Positions 1 to 8,816 are shown, numbered from the stretch's first letter. The stretch is 35,244 nucleotides of DNA from Bacteroidota bacterium (GCA_017860635.1 JAGDMK010000004.1:1-35244); one strand, 5' to 3'. The notes: a model not told the origin generated them from the sequence alone. A program made the numbers and translations.

Positions 1-282
1 AACATCCTCCGCCGCGATGGACATCGGTGCCAGTACTGTGGAAGGGCGGATCTCCCGCTGACGGTGGATCATGTCATCCCGGTTTCCCGGGGAGGAGAAG
101 ACACGTGGGAGAACCTCGTCTGTGCTTGTGTCCGGTGCAACAATAAGAAGGGGGACCGCACTCCCGAAGAAGCCGTGATTTCGTTGCGGCGAAAGCCCAT
201 GCGTCCGAATCACGTGACCTTCATCCGTCATGTGGTCGGGTCTCTCGACGAGCGCTGGAAGCCCTACCTTTTCCTTAACTGA
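1..282 (+). CDS. HNH endonuclease, 5' end missing
   Basis: The reading frame is open from the first base, so the start lies outside the window. The visible part encodes an HNH nuclease core: a CQYCG zinc knuckle after RRDGHR, the DHVIPVSRGG segment carrying the HNH histidine, an N in WENLV, and a second knuckle CVRCNNKKGDRTPEEA. HNH proteins of this compact McrA-like type cut DNA; chromosomal single-gene copies are common in Bacteroidota and their role is usually unknown. The last 30 residues show no extra domain. No phage or transposon gene is visible next to it, although the upstream side cannot be seen. The next gene starts 139 bp downstream. That gap holds a 7-bp inverted repeat at 374-395 without a T-run. 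Confidence 0.85.
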   Translation, partial: NILRRDGHRCQYCGRADLPLTVDHVIPVSRGGEDTWENLVCACVRCNNKKGDRTPEEAVISLRRKPMRPNHVTFIRHVVGSLDERWKPYLFLN

Positions 283-421
283 TGGGGTGGGTGTTCCTGA
301 ACACTGCGGCAGCATGGGAATGTTCCGCAGGTGACAGGCTGACGGTTTGCGGTGATCACGCCCCCCGTATTCCCTGCGCTCCGGGCGAAGCGCAGCAGTC
401 CCCTCACACACCAATTCCACT

Positions 422-1411
422 ATGGATCGAATGAAGCAACGCAAGACAATTTTAAGCGGGATGCGCCCGACCGGAAAGCTCCACCTGGGACATCTGGTAG
501 GAGCACTGGAGAGCTGGGTCGCATTGCAGGGCGAATACGAGAATTTTCACCTTATTGCCGATTACCATGTCCTGACCACCAACCTGGATTCGTCGGGAAT
601 TCAGGCCAATTCCATCGACATGACGATCGACTGGCTGGCAGCCGGGATCGACCCTTCCCGGAGTCCGATATTCCGCCAGTCCCACATCAAGGAACATGCC
701 GAACTCCATTTGATCTTTTCGATGCTCATCACCGCCGCGCGCCTTGAGCGGAATCCCGCAGTCAAGGACCAGGTGCGCGACCTGCATATCGAGAACATCA
801 CGTACGGACATCTGGGGTATCCCGTACTCCAGGCCGCGGACATCCTCCTGTACAAAGGAGAACTCGTGCCTGTGGGTGAGGACCAGGTTCCGCACGTTGA
901 GATCTCACGTGAGATCGCCCGGCGGTTCAACACCCAGTACGGTGTGGTCTTCCCCGAACCCGAACCCAAGCTGACCCGCTTCTCGCGGCTGCCGGGGCTG
1001 GACGGAAAACGGATGAGCAAGTCTGTGGGGAACACCATTGTGCTCTCCGATCCGCCCGACGCCATCCAGCAGAAAATGCGCGGGGCAGTCACCGACCCGC
1101 AGAAAGTCCGGAAGAATGATCCGGGAAGACCAGAGATCTGCCTGGTGTTCACCTATCATCAGAAATTCAATGCGGGCGAGACGGCGGAGATCGAATCAGG
1201 GTGCCGGTCCGGTGCACTGGGCTGCGTCGAATGCAAACACCGCGCATGCACGCGGATCGTCGATGCGCTTACCCCGTTCCGCGACAAGCGCGCCTACTTC
1301 GATGCGCACCCCGGAGAGGTCGAACAGATACTGAACGACGGCGAACGCCGCGCACGCCTCCGTGCACAGGAGACGATGGCAGAGGTTCACGCCGCGATGA
1401 AACTCGGATAG
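422..1411 (+). CDS. trpS: Tryptophanyl-tRNA synthetase
   Basis: This class Ic aminoacyl-tRNA synthetase charges tRNA-Trp in the cytosol. It is 329 residues, the usual bacterial length. The HIGH-type motif is LHLGH near residues 20-24, and the KMSKS loop is RMSKS at 197-201 followed by VGN. The region after KMSKS carries C240, C261, C268 and C271 (spacing x20, x6, x2). This closely resembles the cysteine set that holds a [4Fe-4S] cluster in Thermotoga maritima TrpRS (x22, x6, x2). The ATG at 422 was chosen; an alternative ATG lies at 431 and neither has a clear ribosome site. It heads a dense same-strand series: scpA begins 4 bp after its stop. No T-box or Trp-rich leader peptide was found in the 139 bp upstream. 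Confidence 0.97.
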   Translation: MDRMKQRKTILSGMRPTGKLHLGHLVGALESWVALQGEYENFHLIADYHVLTTNLDSSGIQANSIDMTIDWLAAGIDPSRSPIFRQSHIKEHAELHLIFSMLITAARLERNPAVKDQVRDLHIENITYGHLGYPVLQAADILLYKGELVPVGEDQVPHVEISREIARRFNTQYGVVFPEPEPKLTRFSRLPGLDGKRMSKSVGNTIVLSDPPDAIQQKMRGAVTDPQKVRKNDPGRPEICLVFTYHQKFNAGETAEIESGCRSGALGCVECKHRACTRIVDALTPFRDKRAYFDAHPGEVEQILNDGERRARLRAQETMAEVHAAMKLG

Positions 1412-1415
1412 CCGC

Positions 1416-2159
1416 ATGTACCGTGTCAAACTGACTGAGTTCGAGGGTCCACTCGACCTTCTCCTGTTCTTCATCAGGCGGGATGAGCTGGATATCACCA
1501 ATATCCCGATCTCCCGGATCACGCAGGAGTTCCTCGAGTATCTCCATCTGATGGCATCGCTCGATCTGGAGGTGGCCGGCGAGTTCATCGTCATGGCCGC
1601 GACCCTCATGCAGATCAAAGTCCGCATGCTGCTGCCGCGCGACGAGAATGCTCCCGAGGAAGAAGATCCCCGGGCGGAACTGATCCGGCGGCTGATTGAA
1701 TACAAACGCTTCAAAGAGATGGCACAGGAGTTCGGGTCGCTGGAGGAGGAACATCGGAAAGTGTATTACCGCCGCTTCTTCGAAGGCGATACAAAAACGC
1801 TAGTGGAAGAGGAAGACGACGGCTTCCTGAAAGATATCTCCCTGTTCAACCTCATTGCGGCATACAAGTCGGCACTGGACCAGATGCCGCGCAAAGTGGT
1901 CCATGAAGTGCACCTGCTGTCCGTGACGGTGGATGAGCAGATGAGCTTCGTCATGGACTTCCTCCGGGTCCACGGTCCGACTACACTCCTGCAGCTCGTC
2001 GCGCACATGGTGGAAAAAATCCGGATCATCGTCACGGTGATTGCCGTGCTGGAACTGACAAAGAACAAGGCCATAGCTCTTGCGGTAGTGGACGGGAGGG
2101 ATGATATCGCCATTCGTCCGCTGACTTCTCTTGCGCCTATGGCGCTGGCATCTCGATGA
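1416..2159 (+). CDS. scpA: Segregation and condensation protein A (ScpA)
   Basis: ScpA is the kleisin subunit of the bacterial SMC-ScpAB condensin, which compacts and helps separate chromosomes. The N-terminal motif FEGPLDLLLFFI (about residues 9-20) is the SMC-neck-binding helix signature, and the long acidic middle and C-terminal winged helix fit the family. At 247 residues the length is normal. The gene follows trpS after 4 bp and its stop overlaps the scpB start in an ATGA junction, so the two subunits are probably translationally coupled. SMC itself is not in the window. Confidence 0.96.
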   Translation: MYRVKLTEFEGPLDLLLFFIRRDELDITNIPISRITQEFLEYLHLMASLDLEVAGEFIVMAATLMQIKVRMLLPRDENAPEEEDPRAELIRRLIEYKRFKEMAQEFGSLEEEHRKVYYRRFFEGDTKTLVEEEDDGFLKDISLFNLIAAYKSALDQMPRKVVHEVHLLSVTVDEQMSFVMDFLRVHGPTTLLQLVAHMVEKIRIIVTVIAVLELTKNKAIALAVVDGRDDIAIRPLTSLAPMALASR

Positions 2160-2848
2160 CTCCCGACCTCCCGCCTCCGCCCGTCAGCCGGCAGATCCTG
2201 GATGTGCTGGAGGCCCTCCTCTTCGCCACGGATGAACCGCTGTCCACAGGCCAGCTCACGGAGTTGCTCGAATACCTGTCGGAGCAGGACCGTCCCCGCC
2301 CGCTCAATGCAGATACCATCCTGTCATGCATCGCGTACATGAACCGCGAGTATGAGGTCCAGGGGAGGACATTCCGGATCAAGCCCATTGCGGGCGGGTA
2401 TCAGTTTGCGACGCTGCCGGAATTCGGCATCTGGCTTGGTCGCCTGGTGAGGGAACGGTCGAAGCGCAAGCTCTCCGTGTCCGCACTGGAAAGCCTTGCC
2501 GTCATTGCATACAAACAGCCCGTGACAAAACCCGAGATCGAAGCCATCCGGGGGGTAAACGCCGACTACGTTCTCCGCACGTTGATGGAGCGGAATCTCG
2601 TGACGATTGTCGGGCGGGCCTCCACACCGGGGCGTCCGCTTCTGTATGGTACCACGCGCGAGTTCCTCAAGCACTTCGGCCTCAACGATCTTGCTGATCT
2701 TCCGAAGCCACGGGAGATCGATGAATTGATGGCGGAAGCGGAGTACGAAGTGGAGAAGCGGATGCTGCGTGAGCTGGAGGAGAAACGGGAAGCGGAAGAG
2801 GGTAAGGATGAGGCAAGCGGACTGCATCTTGTGGACGGAGACGAATGA
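2156..2848 (+). CDS. scpB: Segregation and condensation protein B (ScpB)
   Basis: ScpB forms a dimer that binds the middle of ScpA in the condensin complex. Two winged-helix domains can be recognised. The first, around residues 14-95, begins ILDVLEALLFATDEPLS. The second, around 105-180, carries the family hallmark ALESLAVIAYKQPVTKPEIEA, followed by GVN and a GRPLLYGTT segment. The C-terminal 50 residues are charged and probably coiled or disordered (many E and K). Its ATG overlaps the scpA stop by 4 bp, and its own stop overlaps the rluB start by 4 bp, which is typical of a single transcript. Confidence 0.96.
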   Translation: MTPDLPPPPVSRQILDVLEALLFATDEPLSTGQLTELLEYLSEQDRPRPLNADTILSCIAYMNREYEVQGRTFRIKPIAGGYQFATLPEFGIWLGRLVRERSKRKLSVSALESLAVIAYKQPVTKPEIEAIRGVNADYVLRTLMERNLVTIVGRASTPGRPLLYGTTREFLKHFGLNDLADLPKPREIDELMAEAEYEVEKRMLRELEEKREAEEGKDEASGLHLVDGDE

Positions 2849-3618
2849 CCACGCGAAAGAAGACCGATGCTGGGCTGCAACCGGGCTCTCCGGATACGGT
2901 GCGCCTCAACAGGTTCCTGAGCATGTGCGGCGTTGCGTCACGACGGAAAGCGGACGAAATGATTGCCGCCGGTCTCGTCAGCGTGAACGGTGCCATCATG
3001 ACAAAACTCGGGACGACGGTTCGTCCGCAGCGCGACCGGGTTTTTGTCAACGGCAAGGAAGTCGCCCACGTCGACGCGCCGGTCTATCTGGTGATGAACA
3101 AGCCGAAGGATACCATCACCACGATGCATGATGAACGCGGCAGGGCGACCGTGATGGATCTGGTGCACGCCCGGAAGCGCGTCTTTCCTATCGGGCGGCT
3201 GGACCGGAACACGACGGGCGTCCTGCTCTTCACCAACGATGGGGCATTCGCAAACGCTCTCATGCACCCCCGATCCGAAATACCAAAGGCGTACCTGGTG
3301 ACGTGTGACAAAGCTGTGGAGCGTGAGCACATGGTCCAGCTTCGGAACGGCATCCGGTTGGACAAGAAGATGACCGCACCTGCCGATGTGGTGCCCATTC
3401 CCGGGAGCCGCGGAAAAGAGGTGGGGATCACCATTCACGAGGGCTGGAACAGGCAGGTACGGCGCATGTTCGAATCGTTCGGATATGATGTCCGGAAGCT
3501 GGATCGCGTCGCTTACGGACCTATCACAAAAGAGGGACTGCCACGCGGAGCCACCCGTCCGCTGACACCCCGGGAAATACGGCAACTCAAGACGCTGGCA
3601 GGTATCGAGAGGGAGTGA
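2845..3618 (+). CDS. rluB: 16S/23S rRNA pseudouridine synthase, RsuA/RluB family
   Basis: The enzyme converts a uridine in ribosomal RNA to pseudouridine. An S4 RNA-binding domain covers about residues 19-65 (RLNRFLSMCGVASRRKADEM, then a VSVNG turn). The catalytic domain follows, with the motif GRLDRNTTGVLLFTNDG at about 117-133; D120 is the predicted nucleophile. A late RQVRRMFESFGYDVRKLDR segment is also typical of the RsuA/RluB/RluE/RluF branch. RluB is favoured over RsuA because of the scpA-scpB neighbourhood, a common arrangement, but the exact target base cannot be read from sequence. Start and scpB stop overlap as ATGA. Confidence 0.9.
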   Translation: MTTRKKTDAGLQPGSPDTVRLNRFLSMCGVASRRKADEMIAAGLVSVNGAIMTKLGTTVRPQRDRVFVNGKEVAHVDAPVYLVMNKPKDTITTMHDERGRATVMDLVHARKRVFPIGRLDRNTTGVLLFTNDGAFANALMHPRSEIPKAYLVTCDKAVEREHMVQLRNGIRLDKKMTAPADVVPIPGSRGKEVGITIHEGWNRQVRRMFESFGYDVRKLDRVAYGPITKEGLPRGATRPLTPREIRQLKTLAGIERE

Positions 3619-3621
3619 CCT

Positions 3622-4677
3622 ATGCACAATTCACTGCTCCGCCGTGCCGCCCTCATCCTCTTCTCCTCCGTGCTTCTTGCCGCCTGCTCCTCTTCCGTGT
3701 ATCATGACGTCTATCCAACGCTCGAAGACGGACGCTATGACACCGAGTTTCCGTACAGAGGGTGCTCCAGGCAGCTGGAAGAAATCAGCGAGACAGTGCA
3801 TATGCTGAGCAGCATTGCGTACTATCGCACCTACACGTTCGACGAATCCGAGCGGATGCTCCTCGCGAACCTCACTCCCGATGTGCTGGAATCGCGGCAG
3901 GACCGTTCAGTGTACATCAACAGTACGGCCTCCGGGACGGCGACCGTCATCAGTTATGACGGCCACAACATCCTGCTCCTGACCTGTGCGCACATCGTCG
4001 ATTTTGAAGACACCGTGCTGTCATACGTCGTCGGGCGCGACCGGCGCGTGACGCCGTTTCTCAAGAGCGTGGCGGTCAAGGAGAAGCAGACAAACTACGT
4101 CGCCGTGCTGCCCGAAGGGGGAGAGATGGAGCTCCTGGCGATGGACAAGTCCGCGGACATCGCGTTGCTGAGCAAGCACTTTGTGACCGAACCGCCCACG
4201 CGTATCCGGGTGTTTTCCTATCCGCCGGGGAAAGCCCGTGATCTGGAGTGGGGGACATTCGTGTATCTCTTCGGGTACCCGTCGGGCTACAAGATGGTGA
4301 CCAAAGGGATCATCAGCAGTCCGAACAAGGACCGGCGCGGGACGTTCATGGTCGATGCGATGTTCAGCCGCGGATTCAGCGGGGGGATCGCGCTGGCCAT
4401 CCGGGATGGCGTGCCGAACTTCGAACTTGTCGGGATGATCAAACTCGTCTCCGCGCATTCCTCGTACGTTCTGACTCCGGAAAAAGAAAATGGAGAAATC
4501 GTCTACGACCCTGCGGTGCCGTATGAGGGTGCGGTGTATGTCGAACGAAAGCTCGAGGTCGAATCAGGCATCACGCAGGCAGTCCCGGTTGAGTCGATCC
4601 GGGAATTCATACAGAGTCGGGCGGCCCTTCTGCGCAGCAGAGGCTTTTCACTCGTGAGCTTCCTCAAGTCGGAGTAA
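3622..4677 (+). CDS. Lipoprotein with trypsin-like serine protease domain
   Basis: The protein starts with a lipoprotein signal: a positive N-terminus, a hydrophobic stretch and lipobox LAAC with C22 as the lipidated cysteine, followed by serines. The body looks like a trypsin-fold protease with a full triad in the right order: H124 in LLTCAHIVD, D179 in KSADIALL and S253 in RGFSGGIAL. It differs from HtrA/DegP by lacking a recognisable PDZ domain. It would act in the periplasm or at the outer membrane. It begins 3 bp after rluB and ends 8 bp before the acetyltransferase gene, so it shares their transcription unit although nothing links the functions. The substrate is unknown; proteolysis itself is inferred from the triad. 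Confidence 0.75.
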   Translation: MHNSLLRRAALILFSSVLLAACSSSVYHDVYPTLEDGRYDTEFPYRGCSRQLEEISETVHMLSSIAYYRTYTFDESERMLLANLTPDVLESRQDRSVYINSTASGTATVISYDGHNILLLTCAHIVDFEDTVLSYVVGRDRRVTPFLKSVAVKEKQTNYVAVLPEGGEMELLAMDKSADIALLSKHFVTEPPTRIRVFSYPPGKARDLEWGTFVYLFGYPSGYKMVTKGIISSPNKDRRGTFMVDAMFSRGFSGGIALAIRDGVPNFELVGMIKLVSAHSSYVLTPEKENGEIVYDPAVPYEGAVYVERKLEVESGITQAVPVESIREFIQSRAALLRSRGFSLVSFLKSE

Positions 4678-4685
4678 CAACACTG

Positions 4686-5525
4686 ATGCTGGACCAGGCA
4701 GGCGGCCTGCTTCTCTCGGATCTGAATCTCGCGCGCCGCATCGAGGCCGCGGATGCCGCAGTGGGGGTGACTTCCGCTGAGATCCACGCGCGCCTTCATC
4801 CGGAAGACGGTGCGATTGCAGAACCCATGGCAGGAGGAGTGGCTGTCTTCGTCGGCGTTTATTCACCGCTCACGCAGGCTCTCGGCATCGGGATGCGCGG
4901 CCCCGTGCGGAGCCTGGAAATGGACCGGCTGGAACGCTTCTTTGTCTCACGCGGCGCGACCGTGAACATCGAGCTGTGCCCCCTTGCCGACCCCTCGCTG
5001 GTCGAAGAGCTGGGGAAACGGGGCTACCGACTCCGCGAGTTCTCCAACATGCTCGTGCGCAAGATCCGCACGACGGAAATGCCGCCTGCCGGCTCCTCTG
5101 CAATCAGCGTCCAGCTCAGCTCCCCCGAAGAAGCCGATGTCTGGGCGAAAACCGTGGCCCTGGGATTCGGTGCGGATCTTGCCCAGGCAACTGAGAATGT
5201 CTCCGCGTTGCGCGACCTCGTGCTCCGCCCGACGACGAAATGCGTCCTGGCGTGGGTTGAAGGTCGGCCTGCGGGCGGCGGAGCGCTGTCGATCCATGAG
5301 GGCGTAGCTGCCATCTTCGGCGCAAGCACGGTTCCTTCGTTTCGGCGGCTTGGCGTACAAAGCGCCGTCATCCGTTCGCTGATCACGTATGCCCTCGAGG
5401 CCGAATGCGATACCGCCTATACGCTTACGCGTCCGGGGAGTGTTTCACAACGCAACGTTGAGCGACAGGGATTCCGGGTTGCGTACACCCGGGGCACGAT
5501 GGTGGGTCCGCGAGATCCCTCATGA
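4686..5525 (+). CDS. GNAT-family N-acetyltransferase
   Basis: The C-terminal half (about residues 140-275) reads as a GNAT fold. The segment VPSFRRLGVQSAVIRSLI around 225-242 resembles the acetyl-CoA-binding motif A (RRxGxxxxL), and VERQGFRVAYTR near the end matches the terminal strand-helix-strand of the fold. The N-terminal half is less conserved and probably a degenerate first GNAT-like lobe, as in two-lobed members of about 280 residues. The acceptor substrate cannot be predicted. The first ATG after the protease stop is used; the gap is 8 bp. The stop lies 31 bp before the carboxypeptidase gene. Confidence 0.75.
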   Translation: MLDQAGGLLLSDLNLARRIEAADAAVGVTSAEIHARLHPEDGAIAEPMAGGVAVFVGVYSPLTQALGIGMRGPVRSLEMDRLERFFVSRGATVNIELCPLADPSLVEELGKRGYRLREFSNMLVRKIRTTEMPPAGSSAISVQLSSPEEADVWAKTVALGFGADLAQATENVSALRDLVLRPTTKCVLAWVEGRPAGGGALSIHEGVAAIFGASTVPSFRRLGVQSAVIRSLITYALEAECDTAYTLTRPGSVSQRNVERQGFRVAYTRGTMVGPRDPS

Positions 5526-5556
5526 CCCGGCACCAGACACCATAAGGTCCAGTTCC

Positions 5557-6612
5557 ATGGTTCCCCGGCCAGCACATTCGACACGACGCGGTTTTCTGCA
5601 CACCATCGGTGCCGCTCTCGGCGGAGCCATCCTGATCCCGGACCACGTGCATGCGGGACCGCGGACCGTCCGCAAGCCGCCACGCCTGCGGGAGGGCGAC
5701 ACCGTTGGCCTGGTCAATCCCGCCGGGGCCACCTATGTCAGAGAAGACCTCGACATCGTGAAGGATACGCTGCGCGCACTGGGGTTATCCTGGAAACTCG
5801 GGACTCACGTCACCGACCGCTACGGGTATCTTGCCGGGACCGATGCGGACAGGGCAGCCGATCTCAATGCCATGTTCGCCGATCCGGAGGTTGATGCGAT
5901 CATGGCAGTCCGTGGGGGATGGGGATGCAACCGGCTGCTCCAGCTGCTCGACTATGAATCCATTGCGCTCCATCCCAAGATCCTCATCGGGTACAGCGAC
6001 ATCACATCTCTCCTGATTGCGTGTCTGGCCAGGACCGGCCTTGTGACATTTCACGGTCCCGTGGGAACCTCCACCTGGAACCAGTTCTCTGTGGGCTACT
6101 TCAAACGGGTGCTGATGGAAGGGAGCATGGAATGCTTCCGGAATCCCCGCGTAACAGGAGATTCCCTGGCGCAAACCCGCGACCGCGTGCACACCATCAC
6201 ACCGGGCAAAGCGCGTGGCGTCCTCATCGGCGGGAACCTCACCGTGCTGACGGCCATGCTCGGTTCTCCATATCTACCTCCCTGGGACAAGGTGATTCTC
6301 TTCCTGGAGGATGACAACGAGCAAATCTACCGCATCGACCGGATGCTCACGCAGCTCCGGCTTGCGGGTGTTCTCGGTGCCCTCGCTGGTGTTGTGTTCG
6401 GCAAATGTACGGATTGCGGGCCGGGCGGGGGGTACGGTTCCCTCACGCTGGAAGATGTGTATGCCGATGTTATTGCGCCATTCCGCATCCCGGCATTTGC
6501 CGGCGCGATGATCGGCCACATCGAGAACAAATTCACGGTGCCGCTGGGCGTCGAAGTAGAGATGGATGCATCCGACGGCTCGGTGACCATGCTCGAGAGC
6601 GCTGTGCGCTGA
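5557..6612 (+). CDS. Tat-exported LD-carboxypeptidase (peptidase family S66)
   Basis: S66 enzymes such as LdcA cleave the L-Lys/mDAP-D-Ala bond of murein tetrapeptides during cell-wall recycling. The predicted catalytic triad is S147 in IGYSDIT, E251 in FLEDDNEQ and H321 in IGHIENKFTVPLG, all in family positions, and the 351-residue length fits. The N-terminus (STRRGFLHTIGAALGGA) is a good twin-arginine signal, so this copy is periplasmic, unlike cytosolic E. coli LdcA. The ATG at 5557 was chosen because it puts the RR motif at residues 10-11. An upstream in-frame ATG at 5389 would bury the signal and run through the acetyltransferase gene. Confidence 0.92.
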   Translation: MVPRPAHSTRRGFLHTIGAALGGAILIPDHVHAGPRTVRKPPRLREGDTVGLVNPAGATYVREDLDIVKDTLRALGLSWKLGTHVTDRYGYLAGTDADRAADLNAMFADPEVDAIMAVRGGWGCNRLLQLLDYESIALHPKILIGYSDITSLLIACLARTGLVTFHGPVGTSTWNQFSVGYFKRVLMEGSMECFRNPRVTGDSLAQTRDRVHTITPGKARGVLIGGNLTVLTAMLGSPYLPPWDKVILFLEDDNEQIYRIDRMLTQLRLAGVLGALAGVVFGKCTDCGPGGGYGSLTLEDVYADVIAPFRIPAFAGAMIGHIENKFTVPLGVEVEMDASDGSVTMLESAVR

Positions 6613-6699
6613 ACGCCGGGCAGTGCATCGACCTGCGTGCTGTTGTGATGAGGGCATGCAGTCTGGTTCATGTCTACCAATCATACCTGTGAGGTCAGT

Positions 6700-7362
6700 A
6701 TGGCGTCTGCCGTAGCACGACTGTTCTCCAAAACCGATCGGGATCGTATCCGTTCTGCCGTGGCTGAGGCGGAGGCCAGGACATCGGGCGAAATCGTTCC
6801 GTATGTTGTCGAGCAGAGCGACACCTATGAATATGCTGAATGGCGGGGTGGGGCGCTCGCGGGGATTTTGACGGCGACAACATTCGCGGCCCTTCACGAG
6901 CTGACGACCCTCTGGCTCCCCCTGAATTTCGCAGGCCTGATACTCGTCACGATCGTGGCGTTCGTCGCCGGCATGCTCCTCGTCCGATTCATCCCGCCGC
7001 TGAAGCGCCTGCTGGCCGGTGGGAGCGAAATGGACCATCGTGTCGCACAGCGGGCAGCAGAAGCGTTTGTCGCAGAAGAGGTGTTCAAAACCCGGGAACG
7101 GACGGGAATTCTCCTCTTCATCAGCCTCCTGGAACATCGCGTGCTTGTCGTCGGCGATACAGGGATTAATGCCAAGGTGGTGCAGCAGGACTGGGATGAG
7201 GTTGTCGCAACGATTGTCGCCGGGATAAAAGCGGGCACTCCCGCGGACGGCATCGTCGACGCGATCGGCATCTGTGGCAACCTGCTGCAACGGCAGGGCG
7301 TCCGGCGGCGGGTCGATGATACGGATGAACTGTCGGATTCTCTCAGGATGAGCGACCGATGA
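6700..7362 (+). CDS. TPM-domain membrane protein
   Basis: The sequence resembles the TPM (DUF477) phosphatase-like family. An N-terminal TPM start (KTDRDRIRSAVAEAEARTSGEIVPYV) is followed by two hydrophobic segments at about residues 50-100. The second half of the domain then resumes with RTGILLFISLLEHRVLVVGDTGIN. Splitting of the TPM fold by membrane helices is typical of the small partner in YgcG-type pairs. The ATG at 6700 is preferred over the one at 6670 because a GAGG site sits 5 bases before it. Its stop overlaps the next start (ATGA), and the neighbour is a second, secreted TPM protein, so the two probably work together in the envelope. No biochemical function can be assigned. Confidence 0.8.
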   Translation: MASAVARLFSKTDRDRIRSAVAEAEARTSGEIVPYVVEQSDTYEYAEWRGGALAGILTATTFAALHELTTLWLPLNFAGLILVTIVAFVAGMLLVRFIPPLKRLLAGGSEMDHRVAQRAAEAFVAEEVFKTRERTGILLFISLLEHRVLVVGDTGINAKVVQQDWDEVVATIVAGIKAGTPADGIVDAIGICGNLLQRQGVRRRVDDTDELSDSLRMSDR

Positions 7363-8318
7363 GAACCATGGTCCCCGGAACCAGAAACGCCCTCGTGCTT
7401 TGGTGTACTCTTCTGCTTGCTGCCGCATGTATTCCGGTCGCCGGCGCAACAGAGGTTCCGTACCTCGGCGGCCGTGTCAATGACACGGCAGATCTGCTCT
7501 CAGCAGCGACAGAGCGGGATCTGGAGGCGCTGCTTGCAAGCCATGAGGATTCGACGTCCAACCAGCTCGTCGTCCTGACCATCAAGTCGCTCGAAGGCGA
7601 GGCCATCGAGGAGTATTCGATCAGGGTCGTCGACACATGGAAACTCGGTCAGAAGGGAAAAGACAACGGGGTGCTGCTGCTTGTGGCCCAGGACGACAGG
7701 CAGGTCAGAATCGAAGTCGGCAGGGGACTCGAAGGCGATCTGACCGATGCGCTGTGCGCCCAGATCATCCGGCGGGAAATCGTTCCGAATTTCAAGGCGG
7801 GTGACTACGACCGCGGCGTGCGGGCAGGAGTGGATGCCATCCTGGGCGCGATTGCCGGTTCGTATACGGCCGATGCCACAGACGGGGATTTCGGTGCATT
7901 CGGGGAAACCGGCATAAACATCTTTGCGTTTCTGTTCTTCCTTGCGATCGTCGGACTGTTCACGGTGATCGCCCTGATTACGCCGGGATGCGGGGGATGG
8001 TTCCTCTATGCGTTCCTGCTCCCGTTCTGGGGTGCGTTTCCATACGCGACTCTCGGTGCGCCTGTGGGGCCCGCTCTCGGACTTCTCTATGCTCTCGGGT
8101 TCCCGGTCTTGAAGGCTCTTCTTCCGAAGAGCACCTGGGGCAAATCATTCCTGAAGAAACTCGGATCCGCATTCGCGTCGGGAGGGAGCGGATCGGGCGG
8201 ATGGACTTCCGGACGGGGCGGTTCTTCAGGAGGGTGGGGTGGAGGCAGCTCTTCTGGCGGAGGATTCTCCGGCGGTGGAGGAAGCTTCTCGGGAGGCGGC
8301 TCGTCCGGAAGCTGGTGA
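7359..8318 (+). CDS. Secreted/membrane TPM-domain protein (YgcG family)
   Basis: The layout is classic for YgcG proteins: a signal peptide (about residues 1-30), then a TPM domain at about 33-165. That domain contains VPYLGGRVNDTADLLS, LVVLTIKSLEG, GVLLLVAQDDRQVRIEVGRG and LEGDLTD. Two hydrophobic helices follow at about 190-250, and the Gly/Ser-rich tail ends in GSSGSW. Homologues are annotated as putative phosphatases or photosystem-repair-like proteins, but the bacterial role is not settled. The gene overlaps the preceding TPM gene by 4 bp. The Gly-rich tail makes this stretch strongly G-biased; it is part of the protein, not an independent repeat. Confidence 0.85.
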   Translation: MRTMVPGTRNALVLWCTLLLAAACIPVAGATEVPYLGGRVNDTADLLSAATERDLEALLASHEDSTSNQLVVLTIKSLEGEAIEEYSIRVVDTWKLGQKGKDNGVLLLVAQDDRQVRIEVGRGLEGDLTDALCAQIIRREIVPNFKAGDYDRGVRAGVDAILGAIAGSYTADATDGDFGAFGETGINIFAFLFFLAIVGLFTVIALITPGCGGWFLYAFLLPFWGAFPYATLGAPVGPALGLLYALGFPVLKALLPKSTWGKSFLKKLGSAFASGGSGSGGWTSGRGGSSGGWGGGSSSGGGFSGGGGSFSGGGSSGSW

Positions 8319-8367
8319 CGGTCATTGGTGCTCGGTTTATGTGTCAGAACACTTTGCGGAGCGAAGC

Positions 8368-8814
8368 ATGATTCTGGATTCATTGACGAACGCGAGCCGG
8401 TACGCAGCATTGCATCCGGAGTTCGGGAGGGTATTCGCATTCCTTGCAGATCCTTCCGCGCGTACCCTGGAGCCGGGCCGGAAAGAAATCGAAGGGAAGG
8501 ACGTCTATGCGATCGCCAGCACCGGCCCCGGGAAAGCCGCTCCGGATGCCCGCCTTGAAGCGCATCGCCGCTACATCGATGTCCATTTCCTCATCTCGGG
8601 CAAGGAGAGTATGGGGTGGAAGAGCGTCGAACGATGCTTCGATACAGAACAGCCTTATGATGACGAAAAGGATATTATCCTGTACTCGGATGATCCTGCG
8701 GTCTGGTTCACCATTCATCCCGGCAGCTTCGCCGTTTTCTTTCCCTGGGATGCGCACGCACCCATGGTCTCCGGCGGAGTGGTCCGAAAAATCGTCATGA
8801 AGGTTCTCCTCTGA
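8368..8814 (+). CDS. YhcH/YjgK/YiaL family protein (DUF386)
   Basis: A 148-residue cupin-like protein. Family landmarks are LEAHRRYIDVHFLISGKE at about residues 63-80, with probable metal ligands among E64, H66 and H73, and FAVFFPWDAHAP at about 121-132 with H130. Members occur with sialic-acid, beta-galactoside and other sugar genes and are thought to act on sugar anomers or derivatives; the reaction here is unknown. The ATG at 8368 has a GGAG site 6 bases upstream. A longer in-frame start at 8239 would overlap the Gly-rich tail of the previous gene and adds nothing family-like. The channel gene starts 2 bp after its stop. Confidence 0.85.
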   Translation: MILDSLTNASRYAALHPEFGRVFAFLADPSARTLEPGRKEIEGKDVYAIASTGPGKAAPDARLEAHRRYIDVHFLISGKESMGWKSVERCFDTEQPYDDEKDIILYSDDPAVWFTIHPGSFAVFFPWDAHAPMVSGGVVRKIVMKVLL

Positions 8815-8816
8815 TC

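Noticed and set aside
283-421. T-box or Trp attenuator before trpS
   Set aside because: No specifier hairpin, no T-box core sequence and no Trp-rich leader frame; only a 7-bp inverted repeat without T-run.
5389-5556. Longer start for the LD-carboxypeptidase
   Set aside because: It overlaps the acetyltransferase gene and would bury the twin-arginine signal; the ATG at 5557 fits the exported form.
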